Assembly: GCA_963738835.1 (NCBI GenBank)
Contig: CAVTYH010000009.1
Span: forward strand, 62,001-126,000
Reading direction: 5' to 3'
DNA: 64,000 nt
Origin: CAVTYH01 sp963738835
GTDB taxonomy: Bacteria > Planctomycetota > Planctomycetia > Pirellulales > JADZDJ01
Made by a program: the position numbers and the translations under genes. The notes under the pieces were generated by a model. That model had not been told where the DNA came from, ran no database searches, and worked only from the letters and a program-made list of their open reading frames with translations. Positions 35,831 through 45,025 of the stretch are shown piece after piece; position 1 is the first letter of the stretch, and each line of letters opens with the position of its first letter.

Positions 35831-35846
35831 CGCAAGCTCCGTGCCA
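35831..35846 (-). promoter_or_regulatory. Sigma-54 promoter, near-perfect (TGGCACGGAGCTTGCG)
   Basis: Only the last base differs from TGGCAC-N5-TTGCW. Lies 69 bases upstream of the RQD protein start at 35762. The rest of the 35763-36195 gap has no ORF. Confidence 0.8.
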
Positions 35847-36111
35847 AAAGTGCCGATCGGTAAATGCTCGACCGGAACTTCTGCCGACAACGTTGTCCAT
35901 TTCCATACTATGCCTGAACTTCTGAGCGTAAAAACACTTAAGGAATTTGCAAGCACACACAATAGCTTCCGAAGCGGATCGGTTTTGAATCAAACTAGTG
36001 CATTTGCAGCGTTAATCTGGTTGCACAACGACCATTGAACGAATTGTCGATTGCTTGCAGCAAGACAAATTGTGCCAACGCATTGCCTTGATTGACCCAT
36101 TCGTCCCTATG

Positions 36112-36127
36112 TGGCACATGATTTGAA
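36112..36127 (+). promoter_or_regulatory. Weak sigma-54 promoter match (TGGCACATGATTTGAA)
   Basis: A perfect -24 box, but the -12 element has GA in place of GC, which is normally essential. Lies 69 bases before 36196. Kept because of its position and -24 match. Confidence 0.4.
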
Positions 36128-36195
36128 GTAGCTCCTAGCGGACCCAATGTGATTTCTTCAGACTGCTAACCATTCACGACTAAGGAGTCGCAATC

Positions 36196-36507
36196 ATGCC
36201 ACGCGGAAGTAAAGAAAAGTACACAAATAAGCAAAAGCGACAAGCAGAGCACATCGAAAAGGGCTACGAGTCTCGAGGGCTGGGCGAAAAAGAGGCCGAA
36301 CGACGCGCCTGGGCCACGGTCAACAAAATGACTGGCGGCGGAAAGCGAGCGGGTGGCTCTGGGCGAGGCAAAGCAACCAATAAGGAGCCCGCGAAAAAAG
36401 GGGGCAGGCTTGGTGGAAGAGCCGCGGCCCAACGATCGGCGAAAGCCCGCTCGGCCTCGGCAAAAAAAGCGGCGCGCACGCGCCGTCAACGCGCAACGAG
36501 ACGATGA
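36196..36507 (+). CDS. Small basic protein with histone-like C-terminus
   Basis: 103 residues, AAGGAG 9 bases before the ATG. The N-terminus (MPRGSKEKYTNKQKRQAEHI, EKGYESRGLGEKEAERRAWATVNK) is a conserved helix pair seen in small proteins often labelled plasmid stabilisation protein. The tail is rich in Lys, Arg, Ala and Ser (RSASAKKAARTRRQRATRR), like the KAA tails of bacterial histone-like proteins. Probably binds nucleic acid in stress; the label plasmid stabilisation has no support here. Confidence 0.78.
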   Translation: MPRGSKEKYTNKQKRQAEHIEKGYESRGLGEKEAERRAWATVNKMTGGGKRAGGSGRGKATNKEPAKKGGRLGGRAAAQRSAKARSASAKKAARTRRQRATRR

Positions 36508-36652
36508 TTTTGAGTGCCGATCGAATTGGCTGCAGCCGGAAAAACAGCTGACTGTTTCGACTTTGCGCGCCTTCGCCCAAGACGTATAAAGGTCGTAGAG
36601 GCGAGTTGGGCTATTTGGAGCGTAGACAATTTCGCCTACCAAACGTCAAAAA

Positions 36653-37674
36653 TCAGCGCGTAACCAACAAAGCCAATTTCTTTTTTGCCACGTTGGTTAT
36701 CGACTGACGAATGCGATCGAGTTCATGCCACGGATTGCGCCCGCGTTCAGCCAGGCGGCTGGGTGTATTCGTCACATTGAATTCCGTCGGCGACTTTGAC
36801 GCCTTCAGTTCCGTCCATTCCAGTGGCATTGAAATGGTCGCGCCGGGTCGCGCACGGGTTGAATAGGCGGCCACCGTAGTGGCGCCGCGTTGATTTCGCA
36901 AATAGTCGATGAAGATTTTGCCCCGTCGCGCCGCCTTCGACATGCTAGCGACGTAGCGATCTGGCGCAGCTCTTGCACTCCACTCGGCAATTGCGTGGCT
37001 AAAATCTTTGACCTCGTCCCACGAATGCTTGCGGGCAATGGGAACCACGACGTGAATGCCCTTGCCGCCAGTGGTCTTGACGAAGCTTTCCAGATCGAGC
37101 TCTTCGAGTGCAGCGCGCACTACAAAGGCGCCTTCGATCACTCGATCCCAAGCCACCGTCGGATCGGGATCCAGATCGAAAACCAATCGATCCGGATATT
37201 CGACGTCGTCGCGCGCGAGCCCCAAACGTGCAACTCAAGCACCCCAAATTGAACCAACGCGACGAGCCCTTCGACATTGTCAACCATCAAATAATCGTGG
37301 AGGCCTGTGCCTTCGCGAATTTTGATTCGCTTCACGCTCGTGGAAAGCCCGAGCGGCGGGTGCTTCTGAAAAAAGCATTCTCCGCTGACGCCGGCAGGGC
37401 AACGAACTAACGACAAAGGACGTCCCGCAATTTGCGGCAGCATCCAGTCGGCCACCCGGACGTAATACTCAGCCAATTCGCGCTTCGTGATGCCTTCTTC
37501 GGGGTAGATGACTCGATCAGGATGTGTCAGTCGAAATCTTGCGGGTTCATTCGGTTGGATCACCCCTTGCCGTGATTTATTTGTTAAGCGTTTACTCGTT
37601 GCGGACGCCTGCCTTTTTTCTGGAGACGCACGTTTTATCTTTGTTTTCGATCGAGCTGCCGACTTCTTGGCCAT
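36653..37674 (-). CDS. LigD-type polymerase/primase domain protein, one apparent frameshift
   Basis: Starts at 37674 with GAGGG before the ATG. A Lys/Arg-rich N-terminus leads into the archaeo-eukaryotic primase fold of LigD: LTHPDRVIYPEEGITKRELAEYYVRVADWMLPQIAGRPLSLVRCPAG and FFQKH. After a frame change near 37205 it continues with EYPDRLVFDLDPDP (catalytic acidic residues), TTGGKGIHVVVPI and RGKIFIDYLRNQRGATTVAAYSTRARPGATISMPLEW. It would add nucleotides at breaks during end joining. The ligase part is a separate gene upstream (stop 37742, 67 bases before this start), so LigD is split in two here. Confidence 0.85.
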
Positions 37675-37741
37675 CGGACCCTCAAAGGTTAGTACAAGCG
37701 AGGCGCCACAGAGAATCGAGAACCGGTTCCACACGATCAGC

Positions 37742-39483
37742 TTAAGGAGACGACCGCGCAATTTCACGCCGCACGTCGCGTGCCGGCTTGTCTTCGCGCA
37801 GACCTTCGAATGATGCCTGGCGGAGCAAGCCTTCTTCGGTCCAGTTGCTGAATTCGATTTGACCGACGATTTTTGGACTGACCCAAGTAACATCGCTCAC
37901 TCGTGTGCCTTTGGGCAGGTCGACAAACGGTGTTTTGGTTTTACGCAGCGGCGAAAGCCGCCGCATTAAGTCGCTCAGAACAGTTTCATTGAAGCCCGTG
38001 CCAACACGACCCGCGTAAGCCGGCTTCCCATCCGGACGATAGTAACCGACCAAAAGTGCGCCAAAGCCGGTACGCGAATCCGAGGGCTGTGAGTACCCTC
38101 CGACGACAAATTCTTGTCCCTGACGGCATTTGGATTTCAACCAACTGACGCTGCGACCGGGCACATAGGGAGCGTCGCGGCGTTTGGAAATCATGCCCTC
38201 CAGACCGGCCTCGCACATCTTTTGCTTGAACGCAGCCCCGAAGCCAATAACGTGCTGACTGTACCGAATCAATCGGGAGGTTGCCGGACTTTGCTTCAGT
38301 AAGACTTCCAGCAGCGTCTTTCGATCTTCGAGCCGCGCCGACCGAAGATCGTATCCGTCGAGATACAACACGTCGAAAACAAAATAGACCAGCGGCGACT
38401 TGCGCTCGCCACGAAATGCATTCTGGAGCGATTGGAAACTGCTGACGCCGTTGGCAATGAGCACGACGACTTCGCCATCGAGCACGGCCTCGCCAACTCC
38501 CAGCTCGGCGGCAGGCCCAACCAGCGTCTGCATGCGCCGCGTCCAGTTCTGCGCGTTGCGGCTAATGAATTGCACCTTACCGCCGCGAATGCAGCACAGT
38601 ATGCGATAGCCGTCGAATTTCATTTCGTGAAACCACTCATCGCCCTCCGGAGGAATCGCGACGATCGTGGCCAGTTGTGCCGCGGGCTGCCGCGGAAATA
38701 TTGCCCGCCGTGCCCCGGGTAGATCGGAGGCATCAACGGTGGTTTTCTTTTTCGTCGATTTTCGTGTGTTGCGTCTCCGTGGTTTTGAGCTCTTGGCTCG
38801 ACCTGCGGATTTTACGGCCATAGCGCTGGTTTTCTCCGCTGCCGATTGTTTTGAAACATGCTTTTTGGTTGCCATAGATTTCGCCGCTGAACTCCGAGTG
38901 TTTTTCTTCGGGCGCTGGGCATTGGCAATTTCGTCCATCGTGCGACCAGTTTTGGCGCTGCGGGAGAGTTTTTCGAGAACATTGCCAGCCTGCCTGCCGA
39001 TGAGCCCACGGGTCGCGTTCTTTGATCAATAGCCAATTGAGTTTCCCGTTTCGCTGTCGGTTGTCGCTCATTCGGACGAGCGTCCAACCGCCGTGCAATT
39101 TTTTGCCATCCAGAGTGAATTTGAGTTTCCCCTCTCGATATCCTGCGCGGATCAGCTTGCGGATCCCAGGTACCAAAGTCCCAGACCATTACGGTGCCGC
39201 CGCCGTATTCGCCCGCGGGTATCGTACCTTCGAATTTGCCATACTCCAGCGGGTGATCTTCCACTTCAACGGCCAAGCGCTTATCAGCCGGATCGAGACT
39301 CGGCCCCTTGGGCATTGCCCAACTTTTCAAGACGCCATCCATCTCCAAGCGAAAGTCATAATGTAGCCGCGTGGCAGCGTGCTTTTGAATCACAAAGGAA
39401 TAGCCACGGTGGCGGCTAGGTCTGCCGCTAGGTTCTGACGATCGAGAAAAATCTCGCCTCTTTTGATATTCGCGAAGTCCCAT
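37742..39483 (-). CDS. ligD: ATP-dependent DNA ligase LigD: 3'-phosphoesterase plus ligase domains, two apparent frameshifts
   Basis: The N-terminus is a LigD phosphoesterase: MGLREYQKRRDF, FVIQKHAATRLHYDFRLEMDGVLKSWAMPKGPS and PLEYGKFEGTIPAGEYGGGTV. Frames change near 39140-39170 (to GYREGKLKFTLDGKKLHGGWTLVRM) and near 38985-39000 (to the linker). A long Lys/Ser-rich linker precedes the ligase core, which has the adenylated Lys in MKFDGYRI, then DGEVVVL, the FVFDVLYLDGYDLR block and, in the OB fold, GALLVGYYRPDGKPAYAGRVGTGF. Seals double-strand breaks in non-homologous end joining. No Ku gene is in the window. Part of an iron permease-udgX-ligD-polymerase run with a sigma-54 match at its head. 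Confidence 0.88.
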
Positions 39484-40166
39484 AAAAAGTGCTGCTTTTT
39501 CAAAGGCACTAATTTCGACGCGGCCAATTTTGGGTGCGCGATGAACAGTGTCGTCAACCGTTTTCGTTCGACATGCTCCGGCGCTCGCAGAATTGCCGAC
39601 GGATGGTAAGTTGCAAAAATCCGATCAGCCCAGTGCGACTGAACGGCTTCGCCAAAATGCTTTGTCAGCCGGAAGTTGCGTCCCAAAAGTGCCTGAGCCG
39701 CGGTGGCTCCCAAGCAGACAATTGTTTCCGGCGCAATCACTCGAATTTCGGCTTCCAGCCAGGGTCGACAGGCAGTTATCTCTCTCGAACTGGGCTTGGC
39801 ATGCAACCGTCGTTTGCCGCGCGGTTCCCACTTGAAATGCTTGATGGCATTCGTCAAATAAACAGTTTTGCGATTGATGCCCGCTTTCGTGAGTGCCTCG
39901 TCGAGCAGTCGTCCAGCCGACCCGACAAACGGCTTTCCTACAGCATCTTCTCGATCACCCGGCGCCTCGCCCACCAGCATCAGTCTTGCCGTCGAGCGAC
40001 CTTTGCCAAAAACGGTTTGCGTGGCTCGCTGGTAAAGATCGCAGCCCCGGCAATGTCGTGCCGCGTTCGCGAGTTTCGCAAGCGATTCGATATCCGGCAA
40101 GTAATCGGCCGCAGACCGGTCTCGTCGAATGGGTGCTGTTTTGCGTTTAGCAGAGCCGGAGTTCAT
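39390..40166 (-). CDS. UdgX-type uracil-DNA glycosylase
   Basis: 258 residues. Contains the family 4-like Fe-S ligand start (CRGCDLY), motif 1 GEAPGDREDAVGKPFVGSAGRLLDEAL and TYHPSAILRAP as the leucine-loop motif. It also carries KRRLHAKPS, which corresponds to the KRRIH loop of UdgX, whose His forms a covalent link to the uracil site. It therefore should capture uracil in DNA. The C-terminal 45 residues overlap the ligD start by 94 bases in another frame and are not conserved in style, so the true stop may lie earlier and be hidden by an indel. Downstream of an iron permease gene by 18 bases. Confidence 0.87.
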   Translation of the reverse strand: MNSGSAKRKTAPIRRDRSAADYLPDIESLAKLANAARHCRGCDLYQRATQTVFGKGRSTARLMLVGEAPGDREDAVGKPFVGSAGRLLDEALTKAGINRKTVYLTNAIKHFKWEPRGKRRLHAKPSSREITACRPWLEAEIRVIAPETIVCLGATAAQALLGRNFRLTKHFGEAVQSHWADRIFATYHPSAILRAPEHVERKRLTTLFIAHPKLAASKLVPLKKQHFLWDFANIKRGEIFLDRQNLAADLAATVAIPL

Positions 40167-40184
40167 GAAACATCCCGTCGTCGT

Positions 40185-40613
40185 TTAGCAATGCTCTTCG
40201 ACCTCTTCCAATTCGCCGGTCTGTTCATCGGTGCCCGCTCGTTTTTGCAACACCTTGAATTCCTTTGCCAGTCGATTCAAATCCTCTTCCGGAAGCTCCT
40301 CGAGATTCACCAGTCCGGTTCTGGCCGCCGTGACGCCGCGCAGCAGCTCGTCGAGCTTCAGGTGAATGGCCCGTGCATCACGATTTTGCGTGTTTTGGAT
40401 CAAGAACACCATCAGAAAGGTGACAATAGTTGTGCTGGTATTTATGACTAATTGCCAGGTGTCAGAAAAATGAAAAAATGGTCCTGTGACCGCCCAAGTG
40501 ATAATGACACAGGACGCCAGGACAAACGCCCCAGGAGAGCCCATCAGTCCGGCCGACCAGTTGGAGAATTGATGAAAGGCTTCGCTGAATTTGTTCCGCT
40601 GATTATTTGCCAT
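40185..40613 (-). CDS. Low-affinity iron permease family membrane protein
   Basis: 142 residues from the ATG at 40613. Two membrane helices (AFVLASCVIITWAVTGPFFHF and LVINTSTTIVTFLMVFLIQ) with the conserved QNTQNRDARAIHLKLDELLRG after the second. This is the Iron_permease (PF04120-type) pattern; the transport role is not proven in bacteria. The C-terminus is acidic. Head of a run towards udgX and ligD. Confidence 0.88.
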   Translation of the reverse strand: MANNQRNKFSEAFHQFSNWSAGLMGSPGAFVLASCVIITWAVTGPFFHFSDTWQLVINTSTTIVTFLMVFLIQNTQNRDARAIHLKLDELLRGVTAARTGLVNLEELPEEDLNRLAKEFKVLQKRAGTDEQTGELEEVEEHC

Positions 40614-40731
40614 CGCAGACACCCCTATCATTTGGAAACCTACAGGGGGGAACAGCATCGCAGATGCTTTGCAGCCTGCTGCCGTCATTTAAATAGACCA
40701 CAAATTGGCGTCTTGGTTGCGGATACCAATT

Positions 40732-40747
40732 GGCAGTTTTGGTGCCG
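40732..40747 (-). promoter_or_regulatory. Sigma-54 promoter match (CGGCACCAAAACTGCC)
   Basis: GGCAC and TGC with correct spacing, but the bases around -12 are poor (CTGCC). Lies 119 bases before the iron permease gene and could control the permease-udgX-ligD-polymerase run. The rest of the 40614-40987 gap should also hold the treZ promoter. Confidence 0.45.
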
Positions 40748-40987
40748 TATCTGGCAAACGGAGATTTCCGGCTAAGTTTCCCTGAGATTATAGGAGAGTC
40801 GTGGTTTCTTAACGACCACTGTGACTCTCCGACAATCATCAGCTCAACGCATACAATGTTCCACGAATTGTTCAAATGGCATAAGTTTCACCATTGGCAT
40901 ACGTTGTGCAATCCCGATCGGCCTCCACTCGAAAAAGGCACCGTCGATCGAAATGGCAGCGGCGCTTGAACGTATCTCGCAACCACT

Positions 40988-42892
40988 ATGACAACTGCGC
41001 TTCAAATTTGCCGCCGGCTTCCGATTGGTGCTGAAATTGCGCCCCATAAGGGTGTGCATTTCCGGATTTGGGCACCCAAGCGCCACAGTGTGGACGCGGT
41101 GCTTTTTCCTCCCGCTTCGCACAGTGGCACAAAAGTGCAAATACCACTCCAGCCGGAGGGAAATGGTTATTTCTCCGCATTTGCGCATGATGCCGTGCCC
41201 GGCACGCGATACGGTTTCCGGTTGGACAATGGCGACCAACTTCGCCCTGACCCCGCGTCGCGCTTTCAGCCCGACGGACCGTCTGGGCTCTCGGAAGTTG
41301 TCGATCCGCATCGCTTCAGTTGGTCCGATCAATCGTGGGAAGGTCTACAGCCGCCAGGGCAAGTGCTCTACGAAATGCACATTGGCACATTCACCTCTCA
41401 AGGAACCTGGCAAGCGGCGGCCGGAGAACTTGCCGAACTGGCACGTTTGGGCATTACCGTCGTCGAAGTGCTGCCAGTGGCCGATTTTTCCGGCCGCTTT
41501 GGCTGGGGATACGATGGTGTCAACTTGTTCGCACCGACGCGGCTATATGGAACACCGGATGATTTTCGACAGTTCGTCAATCAGGCGCATGTCGTGGGCT
41601 TGGGTGTCATTTTGGACGTGGTTTATAACCATTTCGGCGTGTCGGAGAACTGGATTAGAGAATTCGCGGATAGCTATAACACCGATCGCTATGAGAGCGA
41701 ATGGTCGGAAGCGATTAATTTTGATGGCAAAAACTCCAGACCTGTGCGTGAATTCTTTAAGGCCAACGCCTGCTATTGGATCGACGAATTTCATCTGGAT
41801 GGCTTCCGTTTCGACGCGACGCAGGCAATTCACGATGCCTCGACGCCGCATGTGCTCGCCGAAATTTCGATTGCCGCCCGCAAAGCCGCTGGTGAGAAAT
41901 CGCTGTATTTAATTGCCGAGAACGAAGCGCAAGATGTGCGCACCGTGTGTCCGGCGGAAAAAAACGGACATGGCATGGACGCCGCCTGGAATGACGATTT
42001 TCATCACGCGGCCTGTGTCCGGCTAACGGGCCACAATCCGGCTTATTATTCCGACTATTGGGGCAGCGCTGAAGAATTAATCGCGGCAGCGAAACGCGGT
42101 TTCATCTACCAAGGCCAGCGATCCCAATGGCAAAAGAAGCCGCGTGGCACATCAGCCATTGGATTACCGGCGACGGCATTCATTAGTTTTTTGCAGAATC
42201 ACGATCAGGTTGCGAATTCCGCCACCGGCGAGCGCATCGATCGATTAACCAGTCCCGGGAAGCTTCGCGCCATGACCGCGCTGTGGCTGCTCGCCCCGCA
42301 AACGCCACTATTCTTTCAAGGGCAGGAATTCGCAGCGACCAGCCCCTTTTTATTTTTTGCCGACTATTCCGGCGAGCTTGGCGCGGCCGTCGCGCGAGGC
42401 CGAGCAAAGTTTTTGTCGCAGTTTCCAAATCTAGGAGCTCCTGAAGCGCAGCGCAACCTGCCGAACCCCACCGATCCGGCGACTTTTCGGCGTTGCAAGT
42501 TGGACTTGAACGAGCGGCAGTCGCATCGACCGATCTACAACCTGCATGCCGATTTGTTGCGATTGCGACGCGAAGACCCGGTTTTCGCGCAGCAGCGACC
42601 CGATCGAATCGATGGCGTCACGTTGGGGGCCGATGGCTTGCTGCTGCGATATTTCGGCGAGAATGGCGACGATCGATTACTGCTGGTGAACTTCGGAGGC
42701 GATTTTTTATATTCACCTGCGCCGCAGCCATTGCTGGCGCCCCCCGCTGGATATTCTTGGGCCTCCTTGTGGAGCAGCGAAGACTTGCGCTACGGTGGCG
42801 TGGGGACCGCGCCCATAGAGACCGACGAAGGCTGGCACATTCGGGGTGAATCGGCCAGCGTACTCTTCGCCAAACCATCCGAATCAAAATGA
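40988..42892 (+). CDS. treZ: Malto-oligosyltrehalose trehalohydrolase (TreZ)
   Basis: 634 residues, GH13 family. An N-terminal beta-sandwich (GAEIAPHKGVHFRIWAPKRHSVDAVLF) precedes the TIM barrel with DVVYNHFG, GFRFDATQAI (nucleophile Asp), LIAENEA (acid Glu) and FLQNHDQVANS (transition-state Asp), as well as TPLFFQGQEFAATSPFLFFADYSGEL, typical for TreZ. It releases trehalose from maltooligosyl-trehalose made from glycogen by TreY. No treY is visible in this window. The stop overlaps the next start by ATGA, so the pair is translationally coupled. Confidence 0.94.
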   Translation: MTTALQICRRLPIGAEIAPHKGVHFRIWAPKRHSVDAVLFPPASHSGTKVQIPLQPEGNGYFSAFAHDAVPGTRYGFRLDNGDQLRPDPASRFQPDGPSGLSEVVDPHRFSWSDQSWEGLQPPGQVLYEMHIGTFTSQGTWQAAAGELAELARLGITVVEVLPVADFSGRFGWGYDGVNLFAPTRLYGTPDDFRQFVNQAHVVGLGVILDVVYNHFGVSENWIREFADSYNTDRYESEWSEAINFDGKNSRPVREFFKANACYWIDEFHLDGFRFDATQAIHDASTPHVLAEISIAARKAAGEKSLYLIAENEAQDVRTVCPAEKNGHGMDAAWNDDFHHAACVRLTGHNPAYYSDYWGSAEELIAAAKRGFIYQGQRSQWQKKPRGTSAIGLPATAFISFLQNHDQVANSATGERIDRLTSPGKLRAMTALWLLAPQTPLFFQGQEFAATSPFLFFADYSGELGAAVARGRAKFLSQFPNLGAPEAQRNLPNPTDPATFRRCKLDLNERQSHRPIYNLHADLLRLRREDPVFAQQRPDRIDGVTLGADGLLLRYFGENGDDRLLLVNFGGDFLYSPAPQPLLAPPAGYSWASLWSSEDLRYGGVGTAPIETDEGWHIRGESASVLFAKPSESK

Positions 42893-44963
42893 CTTTATGT
42901 CGGCTACTTTCATGCAAATCGAAAAACCCGTTCAGCGCATGCCCATGGTCGGCCCTTCCGGAAAAAGACCCGGAGGTGCTGCTGGAGCGAGAATGGCTCG
43001 TAACGAATGGCCTTGGCGGCTACGCCTCGGGAACGGTTTCCGGCGCTTGCACGCGCCGCTATCACGGGCTATTAATCGCCGCTCTGCCGGCGCCGCTGGG
43101 CCGGTTCGTGATGTTCAACCACATCACTGAGGAAATCAAGCTGGAAGATCGCAAGATCATTCGGCTCGATCTGGAAGATTCGGCCAGCAGCAAGATGGAC
43201 GAATTGAACGCGCTGGGTGAATTTCGTCTCGACGGCGGCTTGCCGTTCTGGCGCTATGAAATCGGGCCGATCAAACTGGAAAAACACCTGCTGATGCCGT
43301 ATTTGCAGAATACGGTTTACATCCACTACCGGCTGCTCGCGGCACCTGGAACTGTACGCTTACGGTTGCGGCCTTCAATGCACTTCAGACCACACGAAGC
43401 GCCAGTCACTGCCCATGCGCCGTTTACTTACACGGTAACTGCGGTTGAAGACCGTATTGACATTCGGTCCGATGCGGAACCACTTCTGCGAATACGCGCC
43501 GTTGGCGGGAAAACGCAACTGATTTTAGATGGCGGCCGATTTCACCAGGTTCATTATCGCGCCGAAAAAGCACGCGGTTATGAATACGAAGGAAACCTCT
43601 GGAGCCCCGGCTATTATCGCACTGACCTGACCGAAGGGCAAGAGATTGCGCTCATCGGTTCGACGGAAGCATGGGATACCATAATCGCAGTCGAGCCGCG
43701 AGAAGCGCTGGAAGCCGAAATGCGCCGGAGAGAAAAGCTTGTTGCACAATCTTGTCCGGAGGCTCAAGCAGACCGCGGTTCCGAACTAGTGCTGGCTGGA
43801 GACCAGTTCATTATTCGACCTTCGACTCGCCTGGCCGATCTGGCAGTCGCCCATGCGACGGGGGACGACGTGCGTTCCATGATTGCCGGCTACCATTGGT
43901 TCACCGAATGGGGCCGCGACACGATGATCAGCATGGAAGGACTGATGCTGCTGACCGGCCGTCAGGCGGAGGCTGGATATTTGCTACGAACTTTTGCCCG
44001 TTATGTTCGCGATGGCCTGATTCCCAACTTGTTTCCCGAAGGCGAAAAGGAAGGCTTGTATCACACCGCCGACGCCACTTTGTGGTACTTCCACGCACTG
44101 GAGCGATACTGGAGAGCGACCGGCGATTGGGAAACATTGCGAAGTCTGTTGCCGATGCTACGCGATATCATCGACCATCATTACCATGGCACGCGGTTTG
44201 GCATTCACGTTGATCCGAACGATGGTTTGTTATCGCAGGGGCAAGAGGGATATCAGCTCACGTGGATGGACGCCAAAATTGGCGACTGGGTGGTGACACC
44301 ACGACGGGGCAAAGCCGTTGAAATCAATGCACTGTTTTACAACGCCCTGCGACTCTTGGAGTTTTGGTCTCATCAGGCAGGCGACGACAACGCCGCAACG
44401 CTGTTGGCCGCTCGCGCCGCGCAAACCTGCACCTCGTTCAACAAGCGTTTTTGGCATGCCGAAGGCGAATATTTGTATGATGTTGTCGATGGTGAAAAGG
44501 GCGATGACGCAGCATTGCGACCTAATCAAGTATTCGCGATTTCCCTCGATTATCCCGTGCTCGACCAAACATATTGGAAGCCTGTAATCGAGCAGGTAAC
44601 CAAGCATTTGCTTACGCCTGTAGGCTTGCGAAGCCTGGCGCCTGCCCACTCCGATTACAAACCGACCTACGATGGCGATTTGCGCTGCGCGATGCCGCAT
44701 ATCATCAGGGCACAGTTTGGGCTTGGCTCATCGGGCCGTACATTGATGCCTGGCTACGGGTTTATCCTTATGAAGCGCGGAACGCCAGAAAACTGCTAGC
44801 CGGGTTCTGGCCGCACTTAAACGAAGCGGGGCTAGGCTCAATCAGTGAGGTCTTTGATGCCGAACCGCCATATCGTCCACGCGGTTGTATTGCGCAAGCC
44901 TGGAGCGTTGCCGAAGTCCTGCGCTCATGGGTTAAAACTGTCGCCACATCTGAACAGCGTTAA
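42889..44963 (+). CDS. Glycogen-debranching-type amylo-alpha-1,6-glucosidase, apparent frameshift(s)
   Basis: A GH133-like enzyme. The N-terminal domain (EREWLVTNGLGGYASGTVSGACTRRYHGLLIAALP) and the (alpha/alpha)6 barrel (GYHWFTEWGRDTMISMEGL with catalytic acid residues, LFPEGEKEGLYHTADATLWYFHAL, GLLSQGQEGYQLTWMDAKIGDWVVTPR) are clear. After a frame change near 44685-44700 it ends with YHQGTVWAWLIGPYIDAWLRVYP and LGSISEVFDAEPPYRPRGCIAQAWSVAEVLRSW. It cleaves alpha-1,6 branches of glycogen, which would supply linear chains for TreZ-linked trehalose making. A second possible indel near 42955 could connect an alternative N-terminus (MSATFMQIEKPVQRMP). Confidence 0.87.
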
Positions 44964-45025
44964 TCCGCGAGCAAAATCAATTCCTGTTGCTCAAGCAGGT
45001 ATCGTGAATCTAGCCACGGTTGATA

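Noticed and set aside
36196..36507. Toxin-antitoxin or plasmid maintenance function for the small basic protein
   Set aside because: The usual database label plasmid stabilisation is not backed by a partner gene, toxin fold or plasmid context here.
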